Positions 31,641-41,962 of a stretch of DNA of 64,000 nucleotides are shown here, one piece after another. Numbering within the stretch: the first letter of the stretch is position 1; the number at the start of each line of letters is the position of its first letter. The notes beneath the pieces are model-generated. The model did no database searches and was not told the DNA's origin. It saw only the letters and a list, made by a program, of their open reading frames with translations. The stretch comes from Ascarosepion bandense (taxonomy: Eukaryota > Mollusca > Cephalopoda > Sepiida > Sepiidae): the NCBI GenBank assembly GCA_037127315.1, contig JBBBDQ010000351.1, forward strand, positions 405,001 to 469,000. Direction: 5' to 3'. Made by a program: the position numbers and the translations under genes.

Positions 31641-33810
31641 CTGACCATATATGGCAGCAGTACTCCATGCACAGACGAATGGTTGATTTGTATATATGCA
31701 GGATGGTTTCAGGTGGCAAAAACATACTGGCCTGACATAGTGACCCAACCTTCCTAGCAGTGGATTTAACTATTGACTCAATCTAGTGATTTCACTTGAG
31801 ATCAGAAGTGAGGGTAAAGCCAAGGAGGTGCAGTGTATTGTTCTCGGGGAGATTCGCTTGGTCCATGCTTATGGGAGGCAGGAGAGGTTGCCTGTGATGA
31901 TTGACAGACAGCAGCTTGGTCTTAGGTGCATTGAAATTTACAAGCCACTTCTTACTCCAATTCATCACAGAATGTAGATTCCTCTCAAGATCAGCAGCGA
32001 GATTATGTTTGTTTACCACGCCGGGTTTCTTACTGATGCAGGAGTAAATTGTGGTGTCATCTGCGTAGATGCCTACTTGGCTCTTGATCTCATCTGGGAG
32101 GTCATTTATGAAAATAAGGAAGAGCGTCGGGCCTAGGATAGAGCCCTGAGGGTCACCAGCATTTGTACAGTAAGATGTGGAGGCATGCCCATTCAGGATG
32201 ACCTTCATTATGCAGTTATTTAGAAAAGATTGGATCAAATCATGCAATTGTCCGGTAATACCATAACCCTGTAGCTTGCAAAGAAGGCCAGCATGCCAAA
32301 CACTGTTAAAAGCCTTGGAGGGCCTGGAACATGTACTCCATAATAGGCGTTAGCATGTCGGCCGTGGACCTGGCAAAATGGAAGCCATACTGCCTGTCGG
32401 AGTAGAGTTTATGGGCAGTAAGATGCTGAACTATTTCAGCATTAATAATGGCCTTGAACACCTTCCTGAAAATTGGTAGAAGGCTGATAGAGCAGTAGTT
32501 GGATGTGTCCGAGGGTTCACCAGAATTCTTGAATACAGGAATGACAGAAGAGGACTTCCAGCATTCAGGAAAACAGGAAGCAGAGAGGCAGTAGATATAG
32601 AGTTTAGAGAGGACAAAGGAGAGTTCAGGGGTACATTTCTTAAGAACAATCACCAGGATTCTATCACCAGCACTCGCCTTATGGGGGTCAAGTTTTGATA
32701 TTACATGGGATACTACTGTTGGGGTAATGTATATATCACCTCAGTTCTAACAGGGAATTTGGGTGAGGGTACTCAAGATGAGTCAAATGTGGAGTTGGAT
32801 GAGAATTTGCGAGCAAAGCACCCAGCCTTGTTCACTGATGATGTGAGGACCTCAAATTCATTGATTAAAGGAGGGATAGAGAATTTGCTATTGTTCAGCA
32901 CCCGTTTGCATAACCAACAATAGTCCTTGGAGCCGAACTTGTGGTCAACTATACACTGTCTCATTCTCTCAGCAAACAACCACTTGGCGTCATTCAGGAT
33001 TCTCTTGCACTCATTACGAGCAGACGCGAATAGGCACCTATTGTGGTCAGATGACTGTTCCTGAAATAGTCGAAAGTAGTGATTCCTGTGGGCAATGGCA
33101 GCCAAACAGGCAGAAGAGAACCAAGGGGAGGAATGAGGTTTGAGTACAAAACTTCCTGGTAGGTATGAAGGCATCAATGCCAGCTTTCTCCCAGGACGAT
33201 ATCTCAGAGCCACAGTCATCAACTGGGAGATCGAGAGAGACAACAGCATGATCAGAGTTGCTGAGAGGGCAAAGCTGCAAGACTTGGCATGAGTCAGGTA
33301 CAGAGGTGAAGCATAGATCTAGTAGAGAGGCATGTCCTGAGGGGATGATGGGAAAGCGTGTGGGGAAATCCATCACTTGCATAAGGGATTGGGAAATGGC
33401 AAAGTTCATGGTGTGGATGCCAGCTGAATCAGTAACAGTCTTTATCCCACTCAACATGATGTGCATTAAGATCTCCAAATACAAATATGTGAGAGAATAG
33501 ATGGGAGAAAGTAGCCTAATCTATATTGTCAGAAATGCTCTCTAGAAGGGAGCAGTTGGAGGAGGAGGGGAAATGGTAAAGGAAGAAAAGGTAGCTAACC
33601 AAACTGAGAAGTGACAGACTGAGATACATATATTTGTGATCAGGGGATTTGAGAGATGTCACCCTAGCTATAGTGAGGTGTTCACTAACATAGACACCAA
33701 ACCCATGCATATGGGCAGCGGAATCCTTCCTTAAGAGGGGAATATAGCCAGGGATCGAGAAGTCAAAGAAGGGAATTGAGGGGTTGAGATTAGTATCACA
33801 TAAAAAGAAT
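31640..33810 (-). pseudogene. LINE family A, best-preserved copy (endonuclease + RT)
   Basis: Minus strand, 5' to 3': FDFSIPGYIPLLRK (about 33755), HGFGVYVSEHLTIARVTSL (33650-33710), VFGDLNAHHVEWDKD (about 33430-33475), SLLDLCFTSVPDSC, LSNSDHAVVSLDLP (33230-33270; the SDH box of AP-type endonucleases), AAIAHRNHYFRLFQEQ linker, VIPVFKNSGEPSDTSNY, SISLLPIFRKVFKAIINAEI, DRQYGFHFARSTADML, GDPQGSILGPTLFLIFINDL (32100-32160), IYADDTTIY (32050-32075; catalytic YADD), CSIWLVNFNAPKTKLL-like. C-terminus lost at the mariner junction. A few frameshifts; related to family F. Non-LTR retrotransposon of the AP-endonuclease type. Confidence 0.88.
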
Positions 33811-33929
33811 ATAAAATAAAGAATAAAGAATATTGAACTCCCAATCTAACACATGGTTTCTGCTAGTAAGGTAAAAATACATTCTTTTTAATTTTTTGAT
33901 GGAACTGAAGTGGCGAGCAGGCGGGGGTG

Positions 33930-34320
33930 GTAGCCAACTAACTAGCCCCTATGTGACTTGTGAACTCGGAAAGGAGAGAAAGAAAGAAAGAAAGAGTCCA
34001 ACAGCCACAGAGGTAAAAAAATAGAGAGAAAGACTCCATGTGTTGGGTTGGGAGCTCAATATTCTTTATAATATTCTTAAAAAGTAAGTCATTTTTGTTT
34101 GAATATCCTGCAGCATGTATAAATTTTAAATTTGTTTTTAATGTGTGTCATGCTTAATTAAACGTTTGGTTTTCTTTTCTTTGACTTGTCAAAAATTTCT
34201 CTGGTTATTAGACTCTTTCTTTCTTTCTTTTTCCTCTGCGGCTGTTGGACTCTTTCTTTCTTTCTCTCCTTTCCCAGTCCACAAGTTACATATGGGCTAG
34301 TTAGTGAACATCATTTTACA
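33930..34320. repeat. Inverted repeat with (GAAA)n arms
   Basis: Arms about 33935-34012 and 34213-34300 match in inverse: AACTAACTAGCCC-TATGTGACTTGTG, GGAGAGAAAGAAAG and GAGTCCAACAGCC. Immediately upstream of LINE A's 5' end. A perfect small hairpin GTGAACATCAT/ATGATGTTCAC lies at 34304-34331. Confidence 0.75.
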
Positions 34321-34329
34321 ATGATGTTC

Positions 34330-34870
34330 ACTTTGTATAAGGCCAAAGGGCCACTCAAGGTAGAGGGGGTTCAGATTTTCAAGCACAGCTTATACAGATA
34401 TGTGTGAAAGATAAGAGTTAACCCTAGACTTGAACAGGTTAAGATCAAACATATGAGTGTTAGCGTCTTTTTCAGCTTTGCTTTCTTTCTTTCTTTCCTT
34501 CTTTTTTGCTTTCCCCTTACATTATCAAAAACCAAACAGCACTTTCAATATATCTTTTCTTTTGTCTATCCCCACAATCAAACAGGAAAGTACCACCTTA
34601 ATTATAATATAATCTTTGGTAATAAACTAACTTTATTGTATCTTTAATATTTACTTTGTTACTAAAATTACTGAAATTTGTTTAAATTATTAGTGACTTC
34701 TAGTAACCTTTTCATTGGTTAAGCCAATTAATTTAGATATTTTTGTGCTTCAAGTATAGCTTGTACTTGACACATAAACATTTTCATGAGTTATTAATCA
34801 AATCTAGGAGTATTGCAGTTTAAAGCATCTAGAGAATCTTACAATATATAAACAAAAAAATCAAATTAAT
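34330..34870. other. Unassigned AT-rich stretch
   Basis: No gene; a short CTTTCTTT run near 34480 and otherwise featureless AT-rich sequence. Confidence 0.3.
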
Positions 34871-34874
34871 ATTT

Positions 34875-34985
34875 ATCGAGCTTCTTGATAAAATCAAAGC
34901 AAGAATCGGCAATGTTATTGGCTCTGATCTGGCATCTCATCTTGTGTCACTTTTTCATTGCCATAAGGTTGCCTCCCTTTGTCTT
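34875..34985 (+). pseudogene. LINE family A/F RT scrap
   Basis: The + frame reads LLDKIKARIGNVIGSDLASH then LVSLFHCHKVASLCLF, a single segment of the LINE C-terminal region seen at 17.7 kb, in the opposite orientation to its neighbours. Confidence 0.65.
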
Positions 34986-35234
34986 TTTTTATATTTATTG
35001 AACTCCCTTCCAGCTCCAACTTCCTTCGGTCCTGGGTATGACAGTAAACTGCATTCAGCAGTAAGGCCTCTGATTGGGAAGTTGTGAGGAGCCTGAAACC
35101 ACTTCTTAATTGCTGTTGTTCTCAGCTCCACCCTGACCTGGAGTGGTAACACCTGTTAGGGTCCCAGCTATGAGTAAATAGTTAACCCCCAAACTGGGGT
35201 CAAAACACTATGAAAGTATGAAAATACACTTTTA

Positions 35235-35239
35235 TTGAA

Positions 35240-35284
<45 letters not shown>

Positions 35285-35288
35285 CTTT
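35235..35288. repeat. (AT)n(AG)n microsatellite
   Basis: About 30 bp AT then 20 bp GA within the LINE B tail. Confidence 0.95.
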
Positions 35289-35389
35289 TATATATGTTTA
35301 TCATGTATGTCATGCATGGCTTTTCCTTGCCCTTCATCCCTTCTATCTGTCCAGTGAGCATCAGGTTCTCAAAGCCTACCTTCCTCATT

Positions 35390-35693
35390 CAGTTAAGTGC
35401 CATACGTGATACACACTTTGGGTGATCATATCTCGAAACAGACATGAGTGACTGGGCAGAAGATTATCCCGCAGTAGGTTGCCATTACTTTCTGTGGCAG
35501 ATTGGTTCCCGATCAAGGCTATAGAACCTAATCCGTCCTGTTATTTAACCCATAATTGAAGGGAAGAGATGAATTAATACCTTTTCCGAGGGCATTTGTG
35601 TGTGAGTGAATGCAAGGAATTCAACTGGAATTCGAACTCAGCTCCCCAATTTCTCGTTCTGAGCCGATATCCTCTGCACCATAACACACATCC
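35390..35693 (-). repeat. SINE inserted in LINE B, with target-site duplication
   Basis: Flanked by TTCCTCATT at 35381-35389 and 35694-35702. Body intact, with B-box GAGTTCGAATTCC and A-box in the head (minus strand). The LINE reading frame continues across it. Confidence 0.95.
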
Positions 35694-36604
35694 TTCCTCA
35701 TTACATGTTCCAAAATCTTCAGTTTTTTTCCTGATGTTAAGTAAGTTTCCTTTTTGTGTCCATCCTTTACAAAACGCAGTTATTGCTTGTGTGCTCCATC
35801 CATGGTATTCTCAGCATCCTTCTGTAGAACCACATTTCAGTTGCTGCAGGTCTTTCCTTCATAAAATTGTCTAACAGTTACTGCCATACTGAAGGACAGA
35901 TATCATATAACAATCCAGTACTTTCTTCTTCGTTTCTAGCAAAATTTTTCTGTCTCTTGACACTCTACTCAGCTTTTGGAATGTATCCTTGGCCATGTCA
36001 ATACGCCTTCAGATCTCCGTATTCCACTTTCCATCCTCTGTTAAAACATTTAAAAAGAATACTGTAGTTATTTACTAAGTTTAATGGTTTTCTCAGTGAA
36101 CACCAAAGTCACAAAACTTTTAACTCGTTTGCATGATATGTTTATAAAGAGGCCTGTTTAGAATATTTGTGAATAATATTGAGCTTTTTATCAAAACATT
36201 CTTGTCTCTTCTTGAGGACAACTATGTCTCTCCACCACTTCTATCCTTTGTATTTATGAGCAATGTCACATTCTTCTCTTGATATTGCCATCTGAATTGA
36301 CAAGCAGACAGCAAACAGAACAGTTCTTTTATTATTTACAAAGGAGTGCTGAAAAGTTCTTGGTCAAAACCCCTTCACCAAATCAGTATTCCAAGGACCA
36401 AATATCAGAAGTGATGTAACATGGGATAGTGGGAATATTTGGAATATATTTCATGACACCATGTAATTCTAATCTTGTCACTTCCAGAACTTTTCATCTC
36501 CCGCTTCTATTTATTAATTCATTATTACAAACTCATAGATATTTATTAGGCATGCACAAAAGTTTTCAGTGAAAAACTTGCTTTCAACTGTGCAATTACT
36601 TTCT

Positions 36605-36733
36605 TGTTTAAAAAAACACATTGTATTCCTTGTGGAACAGACACCCAAAAGAATGCTTTCTTGATCACTACAATCTTAAACCCTGTAAGTCTATGTTCAA
36701 CTATCATCTATCCTACATATCCTCATGATATAT
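36605..36733 (+). pseudogene. LINE F C-terminal scrap
   Basis: GAATGCTTTCTTGATCACTA, CAATCTTAAACCCTG, CAACTATCATCTATCC align with the end of LINE F near 2290-2360 and 19800-19870. Confidence 0.6.
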
Positions 36734-37331
36734 ACTCCTGGCCATAATTATTAGTCCACCCTAGTTTGTTAAAAGAAATGATGGATCTCATACTATTTTT
36801 AGTATTTATACCAAGTGGATAATTTGAAATGAAAATTTGAATGGTTCTTTTGTTATTACTTTGCAAAATTTTACAAGGCAAGGAAGCAAAGATGAACTCA
36901 TCTGAATCACCCTAAGTTTTCTTCATTCTTTCATTGATGAAACTGCAACATAGGTAATTATTAGATATTTATAAATTCATTTGATGCACATGTTATTGTG
37001 CAGTATTAACAAAAGAATCATTCTATTTTCATTTAGAGTTATTCACTTGGCAATAAATACTAAAAAACAGTATGAAATACATAATTTCTTTAAAAAAAAC
37101 TGAGGTGGCCTAATAATTATGGCTGGTAGTATATATATATAAAATCTACAGGGTGCGATGAGTAAATTGTTGCTATGTGCCTTGTAAAATTTTGCAAATG
37201 AATAATAACAAAATAACCATTCTATTTTCATTTACAATTATTCACTTGGCAATAAATACTAAAAAACAGTATGAAATACATAATTTCTTTTAAAACACTG
37301 AGGTGGCCTAATAATTATGGCTGGTAGTGTA
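36733..37331. mobile_element. Tc1-type MITE with partially duplicated right end
   Basis: TA, then CTCCTGGCCATAATTATTAG...; right end GGCCTAATAATTATGGCTGG then TAGTATA at 37131. Inverted ends extend about 100 bp. A second right end (37190-37331) follows after a scrap with GGGTGCGATGAGTAAATTGT that resembles the mariner terminus at 40826. Core nearly identical to 50875-51248. Confidence 0.85.
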
Positions 37332-37465
37332 GATCTGTTACTCCCACCTTGTATACTCTTACAACAATGTCATTTAGTAACTCTTGAGCCTTGTATTGGC
37401 TGCAGTTATACAAGTATATACTCATACTGAATATATCTTTAGAAACATAAGTCTAATTTCTTATG

Positions 37466-37680
37466 AGCTTACAGACATATTACGTTGAAACACAGAATCC
37501 CATACAATCACCAAAGTTAAGCCTGGTCAGTACCTACATGAGTGATTGCTTGGGAATACCAGATTCAGTAAGCTTGGATGTGTTGGTGGTGTAACAAATG
37601 ATGGCTTGTAATTGTTAATTATACAACCTTGGGAAAGGTATGAATCCATCTCTTCTCCCCTCCAGCAATAGGTTAATTAG
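37466..37680 (+). repeat. 5S rRNA-tRNA composite SINE
   Basis: 37466-37575 aligns along nearly the whole 5S rRNA: ACATATTACGTTGAAACAC, CAATCACCAAAGTTAAG, CCTGGTCAGTACCTACATG, GCTTGGGAATACCAG, GTAAGCTT. It lacks about 8 bases after GTTAAG. It joins directly to GGATGTGTTGGTGG (SINE head) and CCTTGGGAAAGGTATGAATC (SINE body). Confidence 0.75.
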
Positions 37681-38710
37681 TAAAACTTGTATCACTAAAA
37701 CCATTATTATCTCCAAAAGATAAAATACAGATTGTGTATAAATTATTTAGATTTTGATATTAAATAACCTTTAAATGTTGATATGCTGCTGAACAAAACA
37801 ATTTACGAACTAATTTATTATAATGAAAATAAACGTGTTAGAAAATTATAGGCCAATGACTGTATTGTTTAAACCGAGAAAACACAACAAAAGCATTTTA
37901 AAGATCTAATGGTGTCAAGAAGCCAATAACATCTTAAATGGAGAGATTGATAAGAAAAGATCAATAATTGTTGTATATTGATCTTGACCAGCAGCCATGT
38001 GAGTGGAATTTATTCTCAGGGTCTGAACACTGTGGCTGTCTCAGCTGTCATAGTAACTGTAGCCTTCAAGATGTGAAAGCAGAAATAACCCTTATTAAAA
38101 AGGTTCAGCCACCATAGATAATAAATGAAGAACCCCTGCAGGACATTTTGATAAGAAAAATATGTAAGAGAGTGTGTGAAAGACAGGGATCACAACAAAT
38201 CATGCTGCTAGAGAATGACCTTTGATACCAAAGAGGCTCCTGTTTGGCAAGACAACTTAAACTGAAGCTGTAATAATAATAAAAAACACCATGACATTCC
38301 CAGAATGCAGTTGGGCAAAGACTAAGATTGCTATCACTGGGGAAAATTTGAACAGCCACTGATTAGGAAAACATCAGTGATTTTGTTTCTTGAGCCTTTT
38401 TTATTCTTTCCTTCTCCCCAATGAAAGTAAGCAGGCAGTCAAGAGAAGATTACGACAGATGAAAAGATTTGCCTAAGGTTCCAACAGGGAAGAAATTGGC
38501 CAGACTTTGGTAACACAATTCTGGAGAATGATTCTATTAGTTAGCAACTAACCAGACATCTGTTTATCATTGCATTTACTTTGAAAGCAAAGAGTAAAAT
38601 GTGGGTGTGCATAATCATGTATTTGTTTTTTTTTTTAATGCCATTTGGATTCAAAAGTGGACAGAATATTACCTTGAACTCTGTGTACAATACAAGAAAA
38701 TAAAAGCCTC
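37680..38710. other. Unassigned
   Basis: No gene or repeat recognised in about 1 kb; moderate complexity. Short open minus frame at 38105-38359 without motifs. Confidence 0.3.
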
Positions 38711-38830
38711 TTTTTTTTTCATTTCACCTTGAACAAGGAAATAATGCCACTGACACAAGGGAGCGAAAGAGAATGAGAAAAACTTTAGGACAATAAAAGA
38801 ACTGATTTCAGGAAGAGAGATTTTGTAAAA
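38710..38830 (-). pseudogene. LINE family A 3' scrap
   Basis: TTTTTTTTCATTTCACCTTG, AACAAGGAAATAATGCCACTG, then GAAAGAGAATGAGAAAA. Diverged 3' end with poly-A on the minus strand. Confidence 0.55.
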
Positions 38831-39324
38831 AATACCAATTTTTTATTTCTACATAAAATGAAACATGAATTCTAAAGTCTTTATTCTTTTCCTAATGGTT
38901 ACTGACAATCTTATGGATAGAACATGTGAACAACAAGAAGATTTTAAAGAAAATGGAAATAAACAGGATGGGTTTACCTAAAACCAGAAAGCAACAGTTG
39001 AAATTTTCTAGGATACATAATGAGGAAAAGGGCTTGGAGAATTTGACACTCATAGTGAATACAAATGAGGCTGAAGAAAACAGAAAGTAACCAAATTGGT
39101 TTATGCAAATGGATGAGTGTTTTTTGTTCCTATTTTTAAAATTGTTTCAACCAAAGCAAAGCAGTACTGCCACTGGTGCATGGTGGGGGGTGTTTATAGG
39201 GAGAGAAGAAGAAAGAGGAAATACAAAGTTTCCAGAATGTCAAAGAAAGGATAAGAAAAAGATGGAAGTCAAGGAGATAGAAAATGGTAGTCGACATTGC
39301 ACTCAAACTTTTGGAGATTGTAGC

Positions 39325-39537
39325 TGTTGTGTCATGGCTCGTACAATGTGACATCCGGTTGCCCAGATGTATAAAAGACAATGTGCGCTTAGCAAGGGGT
39401 TGTCCTTATCACAGACTTCGGGAAGTGACATTTACTATTGCGAGAGACTGAAAATATTGTATATACATCTTGGTTGTACCACTCTGTTAATAAAGTAGTT
39501 TATCTACTTGTGTATCTCTTCATTCTATGATACAACA
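39325..39537 (+). mobile_element. Solo LTR, 213 bp, 5-bp target duplication
   Basis: Begins TGTTGTGTCATGG and ends ATACAACA (TGTTGT/ACAACA inverted ends), flanked by GTAGC at 39320-39324 and 39538-39542. Has a TATA-like GTATAAAAGAC (about 39370) and a polyadenylation-type AATAAA (about 39489). No internal region, so a solo LTR of an LTR retrotransposon; superfamily undetermined. Confidence 0.88.
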
Positions 39538-39805
39538 GTAGCTATTAGGGAAGCAATACTATTGCGAGAGACTGAAAATATTGTATATACATCTTGGTTG
39601 TACCACTCTGTTAATAAAGTAGTTTATCTACTTGTGTATCTCTTCATTCTATGATACAACAGTAGCTATTAGGGAAGCAATACTATTGCGAGAGACTGAA
39701 AATATTGTATATACATCTTGGTTGTACCACTCTGTTAATAAAGTAGTTTATCTACTTGTGTATCTCTTTATTCTATGATACAACAGTAGCTATTAGGGAA
39801 GCAAG
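39434..39805 (+). repeat. Three tandem copies of a 124-bp unit
   Basis: Units 39434-39557, 39558-39681 and 39682-39805, virtually identical. Each has the last 104 bp of the LTR plus 20 bp of the LINE flank, so duplication followed LTR insertion. Each unit carries AATAAA. Confidence 0.95.
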
Positions 39806-39944
39806 TATGCAGAAGAGAGTTCCATATACAGGAAGGGCAAGAAAAGAAACTGATAGAGTAGAAGTTGCAGTTACATTTGCCTTATAATAAATTTGACATT
39901 GTGTTATATTTTTCTAAAAAGGTTTAGGGCTACAAAAGATAGGA

Positions 39945-40211
39945 AATTGTGGAGTGCAATGGATATCGACTCAGAACGAAAAATCGGGGAGCCAATTGAA
40001 TTCCTTGCATTCACTTACGCACAAATACCCTTGGGAAAAGTATTAATCTGCCTCTTCCCTCCAGTTATGTGTTAAATAATAGGACAGATTGGGTTTTATA
40101 GCCTTAGCTGTCAACCAGTCTACTGTAGAAAACAAAGGCAATCTACTGTCCAGTCAGTCATGTCTCTTTTGAGACATGATTGCCCAAAGTGTATGGCACT
40201 TAACTGACTGA
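39945..40211 (+). repeat. SINE with internal deletions
   Basis: Head GTGGAGTGCAATGGATATCG, B-box lost (GAGCCAATTGAATTCC), body with CAAATACCCTTGGGAAAAG, tail CAGTCAGTCATGTCTCTTTTG. Confidence 0.88.
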
Positions 40212-40470
40212 ATCATTACTCATGATCTGAATAGCAAAGCACATAAATATATATGATTTTCAATATCTGATTTATATAGTATAGCCATTGTTTGATATTG
40301 CATCAATCTTCAGTTTTACTTGTGCACAGCCTGGGACCCAAACACTTTGCCAGATTGTTATTCAATTTTTGACCCATCATTTCACTTTAAACACAAATTC
40401 TCAAGTGATGAAAAGCCATAGACAGGATCGATCAATTTAACTCTTAACAAATTAACAATTAGAGCATATA

Positions 40471-40760
40471 TATTTTCGTCATCTGCATACAAGCCTGTTT
40501 CACTGTATCACAGCTCATCAGTGTGGCTAGAGATCCACTTGCTTCTACCTGGAATCAAAACTCGACCAATTTAGTGTCAGTCAGAACTGCTAACCCTGAA
40601 GCCATAGGTGCATGAAATCAGACAAGGGAAATTTTAGTGTGTTATATATAAGTGGTGTATACACACGCCAGTCATCGAAAGAACTCAATTCATTGCTGAA
40701 GAGTCATGCATAAATTGCAGAAGTGGTAACTGTTTTTTTAAAATTTTTCTTTCTAGAGAG
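40471..40760 (-). repeat. Hammerhead-bearing repeat, copy 2
   Basis: GTCATCTGCATAC start, TTGCTTCTACC, AACTCGACCAATTTAGTG, AACCCTGAAGCCATAGG, and a diverged end with CAATTCATTGCTGAAGAG. Counterparts at 6.7 and 45.8 kb. Confidence 0.7.
40482..40528 (-). ncRNA. Hammerhead ribozyme with intact core
   Basis: Minus strand: CTGATGA (40515-40521), stem II GCTGT/ACAGT with loop GAT (five pairs, the first a G-T wobble), GAAA (40498-40501), stem III ACA/TGT plus one wobble, cleavage base A after GT (40488). Stem I has two pairs next to the core and scattered pairs beyond. All invariant bases are present, unlike the two sister copies. Self-cleavage is inferred, not shown. Confidence 0.65.
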
Positions 40761-40825
40761 CTTAATCGTAATGAGAACAAATATATATGTATATATAGAG
40801 AGAGAGAGGGAGAGAGGGAGAGAGA

Positions 40826-41698
40826 GGGTGCAATTGGTAAATTGTTACCATTTTATGTTTTTAATTTTGTGTTTGCACATTGTTTGTTTTTGATTTTGTC
40901 AACTGCACATTATAGTAGGGTCAATTGGGTACTGTCTACAAGAAAGAGAGAATTATAACGCACTTCACTTCACCAAAAATTTGGAAACTGCATGCTTTAC
41001 TGCTTGGTATTCATGCCAGAAGCTTCAATACAAATATTTTAGAGTGGTTGGGTGTCAATCTGAGGACAGTGCAGAGGATTCAGAAACAGTTGGATGTTCC
41101 TAATAACGATTATGAAAGTATGGCAGCCTGGGAAAATCACTCTGATTGTTGTGATAAGAAAAGAACTCACAAATTTGTTACTGAGCGCCTGAGACTCAAC
41201 ACAGAGGCCTACATCAAGTGCCTTGATAAGGTAGTGCTGTCCTGGGTCAAGAGGATGGCTGCTGGAAGACACTAGGTCTGGCAATATGACCCTGCATCAT
41301 GGCATACAAGCAGAAGAATCTAGTCATGGTTGTCAGACAATTTCTGCAACCACATCACCCCTTACATCTGTCCACCTAACTCCCCAGACTGCGACCCCTT
41401 AAATTATTATGTGTGGGGTGCAGTTGAGTGAGAGAACAACAAAACTCTTTGTAGCACCAAAAATGAACTGAAGGCAATGATTATGGCAGCATTCACCATC
41501 TTAAACAAGGAGACTGTCCAGAAGAGTTGCAGATGATGCCAAACTCATCTGGAGACAGTGGTTGAAGCCAATAGCAATTTTATGAATAAATTTATTCTTT
41601 AGTATTTCAAAATATTTTTGTGTAATTTTGGTAAAATGAGATCTTGGTGTTATTTTCATTTTTGTATTATTTAGATAGCAATTTATCTATTGCACCCC
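40826..41698 (+). mobile_element. Tc1/mariner element, D37D-like, degenerate transposase
   Basis: Terminal inverted repeats of about 24 bp: GGGTGCAATTGGTAAATTGT at the left, GGGTGCAATAGATAAATTGC (inverse) at the right. + frame from 40925: SNILEWLGVNL-like, NLRTVQRIQKQLD (helix-turn-helix type), RTHKFVTERL. After a gap comes CPPNSPDCDPLNYYVWGAVE-like sequence (about 41368-41430) carrying the third catalytic acid. A large central part is deleted and frames are broken. Flanked by (AG)n and (AT)n. Confidence 0.82.
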
Positions 41699-41799
41699 AT
41701 ATATATGTATATATATATATACATATATATAGTGACGTAAATTAATAAATATACATATGAGGATGCACATATAGTATTATTATTCTGGTGTTAGTAAAA

Positions 41800-41962
41800 C
41801 AGTGCTCAATGTATGAAAAGAGCTGTATCATAGATATATATATATTAATAAATATACATATTATCCTATGTATATGGCATGACTTGGAGTTTTGTGCATT
41901 ATGCAACTATCAGGTGCATATTTTAAACTATGAAATATGCACCTGATAATTGCATCACACTT
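41800..41962. repeat. Palindromic repeat cut by a SINE
   Basis: Contains inverted GCAACTATCAGGTGCATATT / AATATGCACCTGATAATTGC (41902-41953). The right arm stops at the SINE start. Flanking ATAAATATACATATTATCC matches 11340-11400. The minus strand reads CTGATAG ... GCACAAAACTCCAAGTC, a decayed hammerhead-like string. Confidence 0.65.

Larger units (their letters stand above)
34990..36065 (-). pseudogene. LINE B C-terminus split by a SINE
   Basis: 35703-36065 (minus) matches 53580-53960: the HVSNEEVL-like, LLYDICPSVWQ-like part, ILQ-Y and RRIDMAKDTFQKLS-like region. 35300-35390 gives GFENLMLTGQIEGMKGKEKP, as at 53550. 34990-35230 is the presumed 3' region. The SINE at 35390-35693 sits between with a target-site duplication. 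Confidence 0.75.
39140..39890 (-). pseudogene. LINE family A 3' fragment split by solo LTR
   Basis: 39140-39324 (TTTCAACCAAAGCAAAGCAG, GTACTGCCACTGG, ACTTTTGGAGATTGTAGCT) and 39805-39890 (AAGTATGCAGAAGAGAGTTC then CAGGAAGGGCAAGAAAAGAAA) are continuous in the 3465-3560 copy, so the LTR and its tandem interrupt it. Confidence 0.7.

Noticed and set aside
35596..35874. 92-residue + frame
   Set aside because: Runs across the antisense of a SINE and LINE B; shadow frame.
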